Shown here: positions 25,041 to 33,195 of the stretch, piece after piece
Layout of the letters: each line of letters begins with the position of its first letter
Numbering within the stretch: the first letter of the stretch is position 1
The notes under the pieces: generated by a model
What the model saw: only the letters and a program-made list of their open reading frames with translations
Database searches by the model: none
What the model was told of the DNA's origin: nothing
Assembly: GCF_017104715.1 (NCBI RefSeq)
Contig: NZ_JAAGPI010000035.1
Coordinates: forward strand, 1-64,000
From: Burkholderia sp. Ac-20365
Lineage (GTDB): Bacteria > Pseudomonadota > Gammaproteobacteria > Burkholderiales > Burkholderiaceae
DNA: 64,000 nt
Direction: 5' to 3'
Made by a program: the position numbers and the translations under genes

Positions 25041-26159
25041 TTAGAAGCGGTGACGCATGCCAACCGATGCCACACCTTGACGGCGCGAGCTGGAGTAGCC
25101 GGTCACGTTGCCGTTGTCGATGACTGCGGGGAGCACGCTGTCCGGCGAGCTGACCAGCTGATACACGCCTTGCACGTACACGTCCGTGCGCTTCGACAGC
25201 GCGTAGTCGCCTTGCAGGCCGAACTGGTTGGCGTGGAAACGGGCGTCATCGACATTACCGTTCGTGTAGGTGTAGGCAACGCCCAGACCCAGCGCCGGCG
25301 TCAGGTTGTACTTGACGTTGGCTTCGTAGTTGTTGGTATGGAACGCGCTGGAGCCGTCCGCAAAGTTGTCGGCGCGGAATTGCGTCCATGCGAGGCCGAA
25401 CACGGCCGGACCGAACGCGTAGCTTGCGCCTGCGCCGAACTGGCGCTCGCGATGGTTGATCGTGGAAACCAGCTGGCTGCCGTCCGACAGCGTGCGCAGG
25501 TTGGTCGCGCCTGCCGTGTTGCTGCTCGCCGGATTGTTCTGCTGGGCGTAGCCTGCGCCGATATGCAGACCGGCGATCTCATACGCTGCGCCGAAGCTGT
25601 ACTCGCGGTTGTCCGCGAACTTCGAGCTGTTCGAGAAGCCGTACGTGCCGCCGAACGACAGGCCAGCGTAGTTGGCGCTCTTGAACTTGATCGTGTTGCT
25701 GCTCGCGTTCGTGCTGTCCTTGTCCAGGTTGTCCAGATTGCCGAGGTGCGCGAAGTTCGCGCCGCCCCAGCTGCCCGTTGCCGTCAGCGGCGCGACGAAG
25801 TCCTGCATTGCGTCGTACTGGCGGCCGACCGTGACCGTGCCCACGTCGCTCGACAGACCGACGTATGCCTGACGCGAGAACATCTTGCCGCTGTTGGCTT
25901 GCGAGCCGTTGTTCAGATTGAAGCCTTGCTCCAGCCTGAAGATGGTCTTCATGCCGCCGCCCAGGTCTTCGACGCCGCGCAGGCCGAAGCGGTTTTCATC
26001 GATTGCGCCACTGCCGAGCGCGTACTGGTGGCCACCATCGACGTTGCTCGTGTAGGTGAGAGCGGCGTCGAGCGTGCCGTACAGCGTGACGCTGCTTTGT
26101 GCGTGCGCGACCGATGCGAACGAGGCCACAGCGGCCGTCGCGATCAGAATCTTCTTCAT
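25041..26159 (-). CDS. Outer-membrane porin (Burkholderia general porin type)
   Basis: A 372-residue trimeric 16-strand porin of the OmpC/OpcP type. The signal peptide is MKKILIATAAVASFASVAHA, and the mature protein begins QSSVTLYGTLDAALTYTSN. The loop 3 region, a run of alternating beta strands and the C-terminal Phe (GMRHRF) required for BAM assembly are all present. It forms a general diffusion pore for small hydrophilic solutes. AAGGAAG precedes the ATG. The 5' leader and upstream region are unusually AT-rich, suggesting regulated expression. The strong hairpin at 24936 lies downstream. Confidence 0.92.
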   Translation of the reverse strand: MKKILIATAAVASFASVAHAQSSVTLYGTLDAALTYTSNVDGGHQYALGSGAIDENRFGLRGVEDLGGGMKTIFRLEQGFNLNNGSQANSGKMFSRQAYVGLSSDVGTVTVGRQYDAMQDFVAPLTATGSWGGANFAHLGNLDNLDKDSTNASSNTIKFKSANYAGLSFGGTYGFSNSSKFADNREYSFGAAYEIAGLHIGAGYAQQNNPASSNTAGATNLRTLSDGSQLVSTINHRERQFGAGASYAFGPAVFGLAWTQFRADNFADGSSAFHTNNYEANVKYNLTPALGLGVAYTYTNGNVDDARFHANQFGLQGDYALSKRTDVYVQGVYQLVSSPDSVLPAVIDNGNVTGYSSSRRQGVASVGMRHRF

Positions 26160-26833
26160 CTGTGCTTCCTTCAGTTCTAGGGGCAATACGAGGCTTGACT
26201 ACAAACGGACAAGCGATGCATGCCACGTCCAGTACGAAGTAAGACCACTCAACTTGCCCTGTTAGGGGAGGCGCAAGTATAGAAAGGCACCCTAACTATC
26301 GATTGATATTATTATTGGAAATAGTCTATTTCTAAAAAAGAAAAGAAGGTATTAGATAATTGATTTTATTTGCTTTTCGGTGGTATCGAATTTCCGGATT
26401 TTTATTGGTATAAATCCGGATGTTGTGATACGGCAACGGAGTGTGGATCTGATTTTATTGAGACAAATCATATCTAAAAAATGCGGGCGGTGCATTTAAG
26501 GAAGGTGATGATATCAAGACGGGAATGTTCGTCTTGAAGGCTTGCAGATAGGGATGATCGGTAATGGTGCCGTTGCAATGCAGTGTGTCATAAATCGAAA
26601 AACTTGATGAACTTTTTAGCGTGAGCGTGATCGCTTGATGGAAGAATTTAATGATAAGTATAAAAATTTGAAAATCAATAATACGAACGGTGCTTTGTTT
26701 GGATAACAAATAATTGCAAATTGGTGTGAGAAATGCAGGTCGACATTTCTTGACAAAACATAAGGCGACACCTGCCATCCAGTTATCGCCAATTTAAAAA
26801 TTTTAAACAATTTCATTCCGTCTCAATTGCCAC
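26160..26833. other. AT-rich intergenic region upstream of porin
   Basis: 674 bp with GC content visibly far below the window average. It contains poly-A/T runs, a perfect 9-bp inverted repeat at 26393-26420 and a 7-bp one at 26515-26536. The only sizeable frame (minus strand, 26455-26778) has poor protein character and no ribosome site. AGTATA at 26276-26281 (TATACT on the minus strand) is a candidate porin -10 box, giving a leader of about 110 nt. I see no recognisable RNA gene. Confidence 0.55.
26393..26420. repeat. 9-bp perfect inverted repeat in AT-rich region
   Basis: TCCGGATTT at 26393-26401 pairs with AAATCCGGA at 26412-26420, loop of 10 nt. It may be an operator for a regulator of the porin or a hairpin in a leader or small RNA. 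Confidence 0.5.
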
Positions 26834-27019
26834 TCACTTGCCAAGTTCGTGACCAATGATCCCGCCAGCGACGGCGCCGCCAACCGTACCCACTGTGCTG
26901 TGCGTCGTCTCGTGCCCGACATAGCCACCCGCTGCCGCGCCGCCGACGGTGCATCCGCTCACGAGCGGCACCAGCGCCACTGCAGCGATTGCGACGCGGA
27001 CGATATCGCGCTTCAACAT
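26834..27019 (-). CDS. Small glycine-zipper lipoprotein
   Basis: A 61-residue lipoprotein. The signal peptide ends with a clear lipobox, LVSGC, so the mature protein is anchored by lipid at an N-terminal Cys. The rest is a glycine zipper: GGAAAGGYVGHE and GGAVAGGIIGHE, two near-repeats that pack as a membrane-associated helical hairpin. It resembles the OsmB/SlyB-type small outer-membrane lipoproteins. The start at MLKRDIVR has AGGAGCACGAC upstream. It lies just downstream of the AT-rich region and is transcribed towards it. Confidence 0.8.
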   Translation of the reverse strand: MLKRDIVRVAIAAVALVPLVSGCTVGGAAAGGYVGHETTHSTVGTVGGAVAGGIIGHELGK

Positions 27020-27249
27020 GTCGTGCTCCTGCCTGATTGAAGATGCATACATGTCAGCAAGCGTTGTGCCATTTCCATCAGCGGAATGCCCATTCGCGCA
27101 GCAGACCTTTCCCGCCCGCGTTGCCACTTTGCTAGACTGCCTTCGCCAGCAGAATCATCGTTTGCTGCGATAGCCGCCGCGCCACCCGTCTCACGAAGTA
27201 CGGCACCCCTCGAACGCAGCGGCCCCGACAACCGGAACACGGAGTCACC

Positions 27250-27606
27250 ATGTCTTATATGCTGCTGATCGTCGAACCTACCGAACAACGCGAGGAACGC
27301 GGCGAAGTCGCGGGCCGCGCCGTCTACGACCGCATGCTGAAATACCGCGCTGAACTGCAATCGCGCGGCCAACTGATCGCGGCCGAATCGCTCGCGCCCA
27401 GCAAGAAGGGCGTGCGCATCGAGAAACGCGATGGCGAGACGCGCCTGATCGACGGGCCGTTTGCCGAAGCGAAGGAAATGATCGGCGGCTTCTTTTTGCT
27501 GAACGTCGATACCTACGAAGAAGCGTTTGCGCTCGCCGCGCAATGCCCGGCCGCCGAGTGGTGCTCGATCGAAATCCGCAAGGTCGCGCCGTGCTACGAC
27601 TACTGA
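27250..27606 (+). CDS. YCII-related (DGPF) protein
   Basis: A 118-residue protein of the YCII/DGPF family. The conserved IDGPFAEAKEMIGGFFLLNVDTYEEAF segment gives the family its name. The ferredoxin-like alpha/beta fold has a His or Asp pocket, but its substrate is unknown. The C-terminal WCSIEIRKVAPCYDY contains two Cys. It is the first gene of a run ending in an ECF42-type sigma factor, and these DGPF proteins are the typical partners of that sigma group. A 148-bp gap with a candidate sigma-specific promoter separates it from the second DGPF gene. Confidence 0.87.
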   Translation: MSYMLLIVEPTEQREERGEVAGRAVYDRMLKYRAELQSRGQLIAAESLAPSKKGVRIEKRDGETRLIDGPFAEAKEMIGGFFLLNVDTYEEAFALAAQCPAAEWCSIEIRKVAPCYDY

Positions 27607-27665
27607 CGGCGCTTGCCAGCGCGCCTGTCGATTCAGCGTAAAGGGTTTTCCCTGGCCGTCACGCA

Positions 27666-27692
27666 TGTCGATCCCGTCACGCGCCGCTCGTC
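27666..27692 (+). promoter_or_regulatory. Candidate ECF42-type promoter
   Basis: TGTCGA at 27666-27671 and CGTC at 27689-27692 are separated by 17 bp. This matches the consensus I recall for ECF42 sigma factors (TGTCGA at -35, CGAC or CGTC at -10). It lies 62 bp before the second DGPF gene, so the sigma factor at 28628 may activate its own operon from here. A second TGTCGA at 27626 lacks a -10 partner. Confidence 0.45.
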
Positions 27693-27754
27693 GTGGAAGT
27701 AAGAAGCCGCCACGGGGCTTCCTTATTCACGAGGATTCACGAGGAGAGACGGCG

Positions 27755-28168
27755 ATGCGATTCATGATCCTGGTCAAGGCCACGGCGGACAGCGAAGCCG
27801 GCAAGATGCCGGAAGACGAACTGATCGCGCAGATGGCGACGTATCACGAAGCGTTGCAAAAGGCGGGCGTGCTGCTCGACGCGTCGGGTCTGCAGCCGAG
27901 CGCGAAGGGCTGGCGCGTGCGCTATGCCGACGGCAGGCGCACAGTGACGGAAGGACCGTTCGCGGAAACGAAAGAGCTGATCGCGGGCTACACGGTGATC
28001 CAGGTGCGCTCGCGCGAAGAAGCGATGGAATGGGCGCGCCGCTTCCCCGCGCCGTTCGGCGAACACGCCGACGGCGAGATCGAAGTGCGTCAGATGTTCG
28101 ATCTCGACGACTTCGAGCCGGGCCAGTCGATCGAACGGTTTCGCAAGATCGAAGGCGCAAACCATTGA
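27755..28168 (+). CDS. YCII-related (DGPF) protein
   Basis: A 137-residue second YCII/DGPF protein. It starts MRFMILVKATADSEAGKMPEDELIAQMATYHEALQKAGV and carries VTEGPFAETKELIAGYTVIQVRSREEAMEWARR; here the usual D of DGPF is E. The C-terminal FDLDDFEPGQSIERFR is the longer tail typical of the variant next to ECF42 sigma factors. The ribosome site is GAGGAGAGA. It is separated by 31 bp from the VOC gene, so it is in the same operon. The function is unknown; ECF42 work suggests these proteins act with the sigma factor, but how is unclear. Confidence 0.88.
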   Translation: MRFMILVKATADSEAGKMPEDELIAQMATYHEALQKAGVLLDASGLQPSAKGWRVRYADGRRTVTEGPFAETKELIAGYTVIQVRSREEAMEWARRFPAPFGEHADGEIEVRQMFDLDDFEPGQSIERFRKIEGANH

Positions 28169-28199
28169 CCCTGCACCCGTGAGCTTTCGAGGAACGATC

Positions 28200-28619
28200 A
28201 TGCACAAGCAAATCTATGTGAACCTCGCCGTGAGCAGCGTGGAAAAATCACAGGCATTCTTCGCGCAACTCGGCTTCACGTTCGACAAGAAATTCACCAA
28301 CGAGCAGGCCGCCTGCATGGTGATCGGCGAAAACATCTACGCGATGCTGCTCGCGAAAGACTTCTTCCAGACCTTCACGAACAAGACGCTGTGCAATCCG
28401 AAGGAGAGCACGGAGGCGCTGATCTGCCTGTCGTGCGACAGCCGTGCGCAAGTCGACGATCTGGCCAGCAAGGCGCTGGCGGCGGGCGGCGCGTTGCCGC
28501 GCCCGGCGCAGGATCACGGCTTCATGTACGAGCGCAACTTCGAGGATATCGACGGCCATATCTGGGAGCTCGTGTACATGGACCCGAACGCCGCCATGCC
28601 GGCGGCCGACGCGTCTTGA
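28200..28619 (+). CDS. VOC-family (glyoxalase/bleomycin-resistance-like) protein
   Basis: A 139-residue VOC-fold protein. It starts MHKQIYVNLAVSSVEKSQAFFAQLGF and ends with FEDIDGHIWELVYMDP, whose Glu is the usual metal ligand of the second half. The first half lacks a clear His at the expected place apart from the opening MHKQ. Such proteins are metal-dependent lyases, dioxygenases or antibiotic binders. It lies between DGPF and sigma genes with 31 bp and 8 bp gaps, so it belongs to the ECF42 operon as an accessory. Confidence 0.85.
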   Translation: MHKQIYVNLAVSSVEKSQAFFAQLGFTFDKKFTNEQAACMVIGENIYAMLLAKDFFQTFTNKTLCNPKESTEALICLSCDSRAQVDDLASKALAAGGALPRPAQDHGFMYERNFEDIDGHIWELVYMDPNAAMPAADAS

Positions 28620-28627
28620 GGCCGGCC

Positions 28628-29905
28628 GTGACGACGGCTGCGACCCATCGTGCCATCGAGGCGGTCTGGCGGATCGAATCCGCGAAGGTCATCGCACACG
28701 TCGCGCGGATCGTGCGCGATGTCGGCGTGGCCGAGGAACTCGCGCAGGACGCGCTGGTGGCCGCGCTCGAAAACTGGCCGGATGCGGGCGTGCCGGACAA
28801 TCCCGGAGCATGGCTGATGGCGACCGCGAAGAACCGCGCGCTCGACCGCTGGCGCCAGGATGCGCTGCACGCGCGCAAGCATGAGGAACTCGGCGCCGAC
28901 ATGGATGCGCGCGAGGCGCACATCGTGCCCGATTTCGTCGATGCACTCGACGCCGCGCGCGCCGACGATATCGGCGACGATCTGCTGCGGCTGGTGTTCA
29001 CTGCGTGTCATCCGGTGCTATCGAAAGACGCGCGCGTCGCGCTCACGCTGCGCCTGCTCGGCGGCCTGACGACGGATGAAATCGCGCGCGCGTTTCTCGT
29101 GCCCGAGCCGACCATCGCGCAGCGCATCGTGCGGGCGAAGAAGACGCTGTCGGCGGCGAAAGTGCCGTTTGAAGTGCCGCAGGCGAACGACCGCGCGGTG
29201 CGGCTCGCATCCGTGCTCGAAGTGATTTATCTGATCTTCAACGAAGGCTATTCGGCGACAGCGGGCGACGACTGGATGCGTCCGACGCTATGCGAAGAAG
29301 CGCTGCGTCTAGGGCGCGTGCTCGCGGGTCTGATGCCCGACGAAAGCGAAGTGCACGGCCTCGTTGCATTGATGGAGATTCAGGCGTCGCGCACGCATGC
29401 GCGCGTCGATGGAGACGGGCGACCCGTGCTGCTGCTCGATCAGGACCGCAGCCGCTGGGATCCCCTCCTGATCCGGCGCGGGCTGACGGCGCTCGCGCGC
29501 TCGGAAGCGCTTGGCGGCATGAGCGGTCCGTACACGCTGCAGGCCGCGCTCGCCGCCTGCCATGCGCGCGCCCGCACGGCAGCGGAAACGGATTGGGCGC
29601 AGATCGTCGCGCTATACGATGCACTCGCCGAAGTCGCGCCGTCGCCGGTGGTCGATCTGAACCGCGCGGTGGCCGTCGGCATGGCTTACGGGCCGATGGC
29701 CGCTTTAGAACTCGTCGATGCGCTCGCCGACGAGCCTTCGCTAAAAAACTATCACTGGCTGCCGAGCGTGCGCGGGGATCTGCTCGCCAAGCTCGGCCGC
29801 GACGACGAAGCACGTGCGGAATTCGAGCGCGCCGCATCGATGACGCGCAACGCGCGCGAACGCGAACTGTTGCTCGAACGCGCGCGCGGCGGGCGCATGC
29901 AGTAA
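28628..29905 (+). CDS. ECF sigma factor, ECF42-type, with C-terminal TPR-like extension
   Basis: A 425-residue sigma factor. Residues 10-90 form region 2 (VARIVRDVGVAEELAQDALVAALENWP, and DRWRQDA), residues 120-185 region 4 (LTLRLLGGLTTDEIARAFLVPEPTIAQRIVRAKKTL). The remaining 230 residues form the DUF6596/TPR-like extension of ECF42 (EVIYLIFNEGYSAT, WRSVRGDLLAKLGR in form LPSVRGDLLAKLGRDDEARAEFERA). No anti-sigma gene is present, as usual for this group, where the extension controls activity. The start is GTG at 28628; the frame runs upstream into the VOC gene. Confidence 0.88.
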   Translation: MTTAATHRAIEAVWRIESAKVIAHVARIVRDVGVAEELAQDALVAALENWPDAGVPDNPGAWLMATAKNRALDRWRQDALHARKHEELGADMDAREAHIVPDFVDALDAARADDIGDDLLRLVFTACHPVLSKDARVALTLRLLGGLTTDEIARAFLVPEPTIAQRIVRAKKTLSAAKVPFEVPQANDRAVRLASVLEVIYLIFNEGYSATAGDDWMRPTLCEEALRLGRVLAGLMPDESEVHGLVALMEIQASRTHARVDGDGRPVLLLDQDRSRWDPLLIRRGLTALARSEALGGMSGPYTLQAALAACHARARTAAETDWAQIVALYDALAEVAPSPVVDLNRAVAVGMAYGPMAALELVDALADEPSLKNYHWLPSVRGDLLAKLGRDDEARAEFERAASMTRNARERELLLERARGGRMQ

Positions 29906-29908
29906 GTG

Positions 29909-30085
29909 TCAGCTTGCGACGTGCGCGAGCAGCGAGCGCACGAACGGGATTGCGTGTTCGCCCGCAACCATGCCAAGCAGTCCGAGCAGCGCGACGATAG
30001 GCGGCGCGGGCGACTTCACATCGACGATGTTGTACAGCAGTCCGACGACGACACCCGCCGCCAGCGACACGAGATACGGCTTCAT
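29909..30085 (-). CDS. XapX domain small membrane protein
   Basis: A 58-residue protein with two hydrophobic helices and the XapX domain signature: MKPYLVSLAAGVVVGLLYNIVDVKSPAPP and ALLGLLGMVAGEHA. XapX domains are small membrane proteins of unknown function, often beside xanthosine or xap-type or quinone-related genes. The start at MKPYLVS has GGAGACTCGT before it; a start 12 codons upstream lacks it. It follows the zinc-type dehydrogenase by 32 bp on the same strand and is probably co-transcribed. It converges with the ECF42 sigma gene. Confidence 0.8.
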   Translation of the reverse strand: MKPYLVSLAAGVVVGLLYNIVDVKSPAPPIVALLGLLGMVAGEHAIPFVRSLLAHVAS

Positions 30086-30117
30086 ACGAGTCTCCGGTTT
30101 GATTTCAGCGGGTTGCA

Positions 30118-31074
30118 TCACATCGTGATGACGACGCGTCCGCGCGTGCCGCCTGCGACGGCCGCATACGCATCGCGCGCCTGTTCGAGCGGGAACGTCT
30201 GCGCAATCGACGGCGCCTGCAACGCGCCGCTATCGAACACGCTGGCCAGTTCCGTCATCAGCCGTGCGGAATCCGCGACGCCAAGCTTCGCGCTGTCCGC
30301 GCCGAACAGTTGTGTCTCGTTGTGATAGAAGTCGATCAGATCGAACTCGACGCGCCGCTTGCCCGTCGCGCTGATCTCGACCACGCGGCCGCGCCACTTC
30401 GCGAGCTTCAGCGCGGTTTCGAACGCGACGCCGCCGACGGCGTCGTACACCACATCCGCGCCGCCGAGTGCTTTCACGCGTTCTGGCGCGCGTTCGTCCA
30501 GCGGCACGTAGTGATCGAGAAGACGGCCTGCGGGCGAATCCGCATCCGGCTCGTGACGATCGACAGCAATCACGCGGCAGCCGCGCGACTTCGCGATCTG
30601 CACGACCGCCCCGCCCACACCGCCGCTCGCGCCGATCACGGCCACCGTTTCGCCAGCGATGAGCTGTGCATAATCGACCACGCCGAGCCAGGCGACCACG
30701 AAGTTCACGCCGATCGCCGATGCCTGCTCGTGCGTCAGCGTGCGCGGCTTGCGCGACAGCGCGCCGACGGGAATCTTGATGAACTGCGCATGCGTGCCGT
30801 CGCGCGTGAAGCCGATATCACCGCCCGTGCCCCATACTTCTGCGCCGATCCATTCGGCGGGACCGTCGACCACGACGCCGCTGAAGTCGCGGCCCGGCGT
30901 GCGCGGCAGTGTCGTGTGGCTGAAGTGGCCGGAGAGGTTCTTCACGTCGCTCGGGTTCACCGAGGCCGCTTTCACCTGCACGACGGCGCTGTCGGCGTCG
31001 GCGGCGGGTGTCGGCAGATCGACGGGGTTGAGGACTTCGGGGCCGCCAAATGCGTTGAACTGGATCGCTTTCAT
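30118..31074 (-). CDS. Quinone oxidoreductase-type MDR alcohol dehydrogenase
   Basis: A 318-residue medium-chain dehydrogenase/reductase. The N-terminal GroES-like part has MKAIQFNAFGGPEVLNPVDLPTP; the Rossmann part carries VIGASGGVGGAVVQIAKSRG. The usual catalytic-zinc Cys/His set is missing, so it is a zinc-free, NADPH-dependent quinone or enone reductase. It probably detoxifies quinones or alpha,beta-unsaturated carbonyls. It starts at ATG just before the divergent DUF429 gene region. The stop codon is 32 bp from the XapX gene, so the pair is one unit. Confidence 0.85.
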   Translation of the reverse strand: MKAIQFNAFGGPEVLNPVDLPTPAADADSAVVQVKAASVNPSDVKNLSGHFSHTTLPRTPGRDFSGVVVDGPAEWIGAEVWGTGGDIGFTRDGTHAQFIKIPVGALSRKPRTLTHEQASAIGVNFVVAWLGVVDYAQLIAGETVAVIGASGGVGGAVVQIAKSRGCRVIAVDRHEPDADSPAGRLLDHYVPLDERAPERVKALGGADVVYDAVGGVAFETALKLAKWRGRVVEISATGKRRVEFDLIDFYHNETQLFGADSAKLGVADSARLMTELASVFDSGALQAPSIAQTFPLEQARDAYAAVAGGTRGRVVITM

Positions 31075-31213
31075 TGCCGCTCCTGCGGAATCTGTTGAAT
31101 TCGATGGGTTTCGCTGGCTGTTTCACGATGCGTGAAGCAGCGTATGACGGCAGTCTAGATGACCGGCACGACGCTGTTCAGACAAGTACTTTCGAATATC
31201 GGACAGGGAACGG

Positions 31214-31945
31214 ATGACGCGACAAAAGACAGACCTGCTAGGCGTGGACGGCTGCAAGGGCGGCTGGTATGCGGTCAGGCAGCACGCCCGAACAGGCGCG
31301 ATCGAGACGCGCATCTGCGCATCGTTTGCCGAGGTGCTCGCGTGGGCGCCCGCGCTCGCCATCGTGGCGGTGGATATGCCGATCGGCCTGTCATCGGCGG
31401 AAAACCGCGCGTGCGATGCCGAAGCGAGGAAACGCCTGAAATGGCCGCGCAGCGCGTCGGTATTTCAGACACCGGCGCGTCAAACGCTCGGCGTGAAGGA
31501 CTACAGGAAAGCCTGCGAGCTGAACCGCGAAGCGACAGGCAAAGGCATCTCGCAACAGGCCTTCAACATTCTCAGCAAGATCGCCGAAGTCGATACGGCG
31601 CTACGCGAGAGCGCGATCGATGCAAAACGCGTGTTCGAAGTGCATCCGGAGCTTGCCTTCATGCAACTTCGGATCGAACAAGGCGGCGAAGCCGTGGGGC
31701 TTAAGGAAGGCAAAACATCGGAAGCCGGGCACGCGAAACGAAAAGCCCTGCTTGAACCTGTTTTCAGCGCGGCTCTGCAGACCGCCCTCGACGAACGCAT
31801 CGCGCGGCACGCACAGAAAGACGACGTGCTCGACGCATTCGCAGTGCTATGGAGCGCGCGCCGCATTGCAGCGGGCAGCGCCGTCGTGCTGCCCGAAGAC
31901 GAGCCGCGCGACAGCGCCCATCTGCCGATGGTGATCCGCTACTGA
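31214..31945 (+). CDS. DUF429 family protein
   Basis: A 243-residue protein of the DUF429 family, predicted to have an RNase H-like nuclease fold. Conserved pieces are LLGVDGCKGGWYAVR, VAVDMPIGL and FEVHPELAF, whose Asp and Glu residues could bind metal. HAQKDDVLDAFAVLWSARR near the C terminus supplies the last conserved Asp. The function is unknown; a nuclease role is only inferred from the fold. The start ATG has AGGGAACGG before it. It is divergent from the quinone reductase gene. Confidence 0.85.
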   Translation: MTRQKTDLLGVDGCKGGWYAVRQHARTGAIETRICASFAEVLAWAPALAIVAVDMPIGLSSAENRACDAEARKRLKWPRSASVFQTPARQTLGVKDYRKACELNREATGKGISQQAFNILSKIAEVDTALRESAIDAKRVFEVHPELAFMQLRIEQGGEAVGLKEGKTSEAGHAKRKALLEPVFSAALQTALDERIARHAQKDDVLDAFAVLWSARRIAAGSAVVLPEDEPRDSAHLPMVIRY

Positions 31946-31965
31946 GCGCCCCTGCTACCAAAGAA

Positions 31966-32259
31966 TCACTCCGTGCCGCGCACGATGCGCAGGTCGCGTT
32001 CGGCGCCATTGCCCAACGCAGCCAGCGCTTTCTTGTAGTCGTCGGTGTCGTAGGCTGCGACGGCCTGCTCGTAGGTCGGGAATTCGACCACCACGGTGCG
32101 CTCTTTCAGGCCGCCCTCGCGAACTTCTTCAGCGGGGCCGCGCACGATGAACTTGCCGCCAGCAGCGGCAATGGCCGGCGCTGCCAGTTGTGCATAGGCA
32201 GCCAGCGCCGCCGGATCGTTCGTCTTGCGGTAATGGGTGACCCAGTATCCCTTGCTCAT
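31966..32259 (-). CDS. DUF1330 family protein
   Basis: A 97-residue protein with the DUF1330 dimeric alpha-beta barrel fold. It starts MSKGYWVTHYRKTNDPAALAAYAQLA, followed by GGKFIVRGP and RTVVVEFPTYEQAVAAYD, the family hallmarks. The function is not known; the fold is shared with small heme- or monooxygenase-like proteins. AAGGAAACG precedes the start. The frame is open upstream for 32 codons without similarity. It is downstream of the AraC gene on the same strand and may be part of its regulon. Confidence 0.85.
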   Translation of the reverse strand: MSKGYWVTHYRKTNDPAALAAYAQLAAPAIAAAGGKFIVRGPAEEVREGGLKERTVVVEFPTYEQAVAAYDTDDYKKALAALGNGAERDLRIVRGTE

Positions 32260-32388
32260 CTCACGTTTCCTTTCGTTAAGGTTTGGCCATGGCGACGCCG
32301 GCCGGCTGACCTGCCGGCGCCGCTGGTGCCCACGATTCTCGCTCAACAGCCGCAAGCGCGCATGCCGGCAGCGCGCCGCGTGCCGAAC

Positions 32389-33192
32389 TCAGGACTTTAG
32401 CGCAGCCGGCACGGCCAGCGTCGCGTGCGGGTTGAAGTCGGTCGGTGGCGCGCCGAGCTCGCGGCGGAACATGTCGCTGAAGCTGCTCGGCAGATAGCCC
32501 AGTTCGCGCGCGATGCTGTTGACGGCGCGTCCTTCCGCGAGTCCCGACACCGCGACGGCCAGTTGCACCTGTCTGCGCCACTCCGCGAAGCCAATGCCGA
32601 GCTCGCGCGTGAAGAGCCGCGCCAGCGTGCGCACGCTCGCGCCGACCGACTCCGCATGCTGCTCGAAGCCGATCGCATTCGACGGATTGCCGATTACCGC
32701 GCGGCACAGCGCGTCGAGCCGCCGGTCCGACGCATCGGGCAGCGGAATGCGCAGCGACGAGCGCGGCGCATGCTCGAGTTCCAGCATCGCGAGCCGATAT
32801 GCGGTGCCCAAATAGTCTTCATCGCGCGTCTGCGCCTCTTCATGTTCGGCAATCGACGCGATCAGCTCGCGCAGCAAACCGTTGATCTCAAACACGTCGC
32901 TGCGTGCGCTCAGATGACCGATGCTGCGCTCGTGGAAATACAGGTTGCGCATTTCGACGTCGCTCATCATGTGGATCGAATGCTCGGTGCCGGCAGGCAG
33001 CCACACGGCGCGCTGCGGCGGCACGACGAGCGCCTCGCGCCCGGTTTCGACCCACATCACGCCCGATACGGCATACAGCACCTGAGCCCACGTATGCGAA
33101 TGCGGGTCGATGCGCAGCCCGCGCGGATAGTGCCGCGCGAGCGAATGGCCTTTGTCCGCGTCATGCAGCGCGGGCGGTGTGGCTTGCGTCAT
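32389..33192 (-). CDS. AraC-family regulator with cupin sensor
   Basis: A 267-residue AraC-type regulator. The N-terminal cupin (residues 15-90: HPHSHTWAQVLYAVSG-like DPHSHTWAQVLYAVSGVMWVET, VVPPQRAVWLPAGTEHSIHM) can bind a small ligand or metal. The C-terminal 100 residues hold two helix-turn-helix motifs (SVRTLARLFTRELGIGFAEWRRQ and SIARELGYLPSSFSDMFRRELG). It resembles the NimR class, which controls neighbouring exporters. It starts 3 bp after the iron-permease-like stop, so the two are co-transcribed; the regulator may sense what that membrane protein moves. Confidence 0.88.
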   Translation of the reverse strand: MTQATPPALHDADKGHSLARHYPRGLRIDPHSHTWAQVLYAVSGVMWVETGREALVVPPQRAVWLPAGTEHSIHMMSDVEMRNLYFHERSIGHLSARSDVFEINGLLRELIASIAEHEEAQTRDEDYLGTAYRLAMLELEHAPRSSLRIPLPDASDRRLDALCRAVIGNPSNAIGFEQHAESVGASVRTLARLFTRELGIGFAEWRRQVQLAVAVSGLAEGRAVNSIARELGYLPSSFSDMFRRELGAPPTDFNPHATLAVPAALKS

Positions 33193-33195
33193 GGT

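Noticed and set aside
24900..26180. A 426-codon plus-strand frame
   Set aside because: Antisense of the porin gene, which has a signal peptide and terminal Phe; also starts inside the hairpin terminator.
26455..26778. A 107-codon minus-strand frame in the AT-rich island
   Set aside because: Composition follows AT-rich DNA, no ribosome site, no motif. A very divergent gene cannot be fully excluded.
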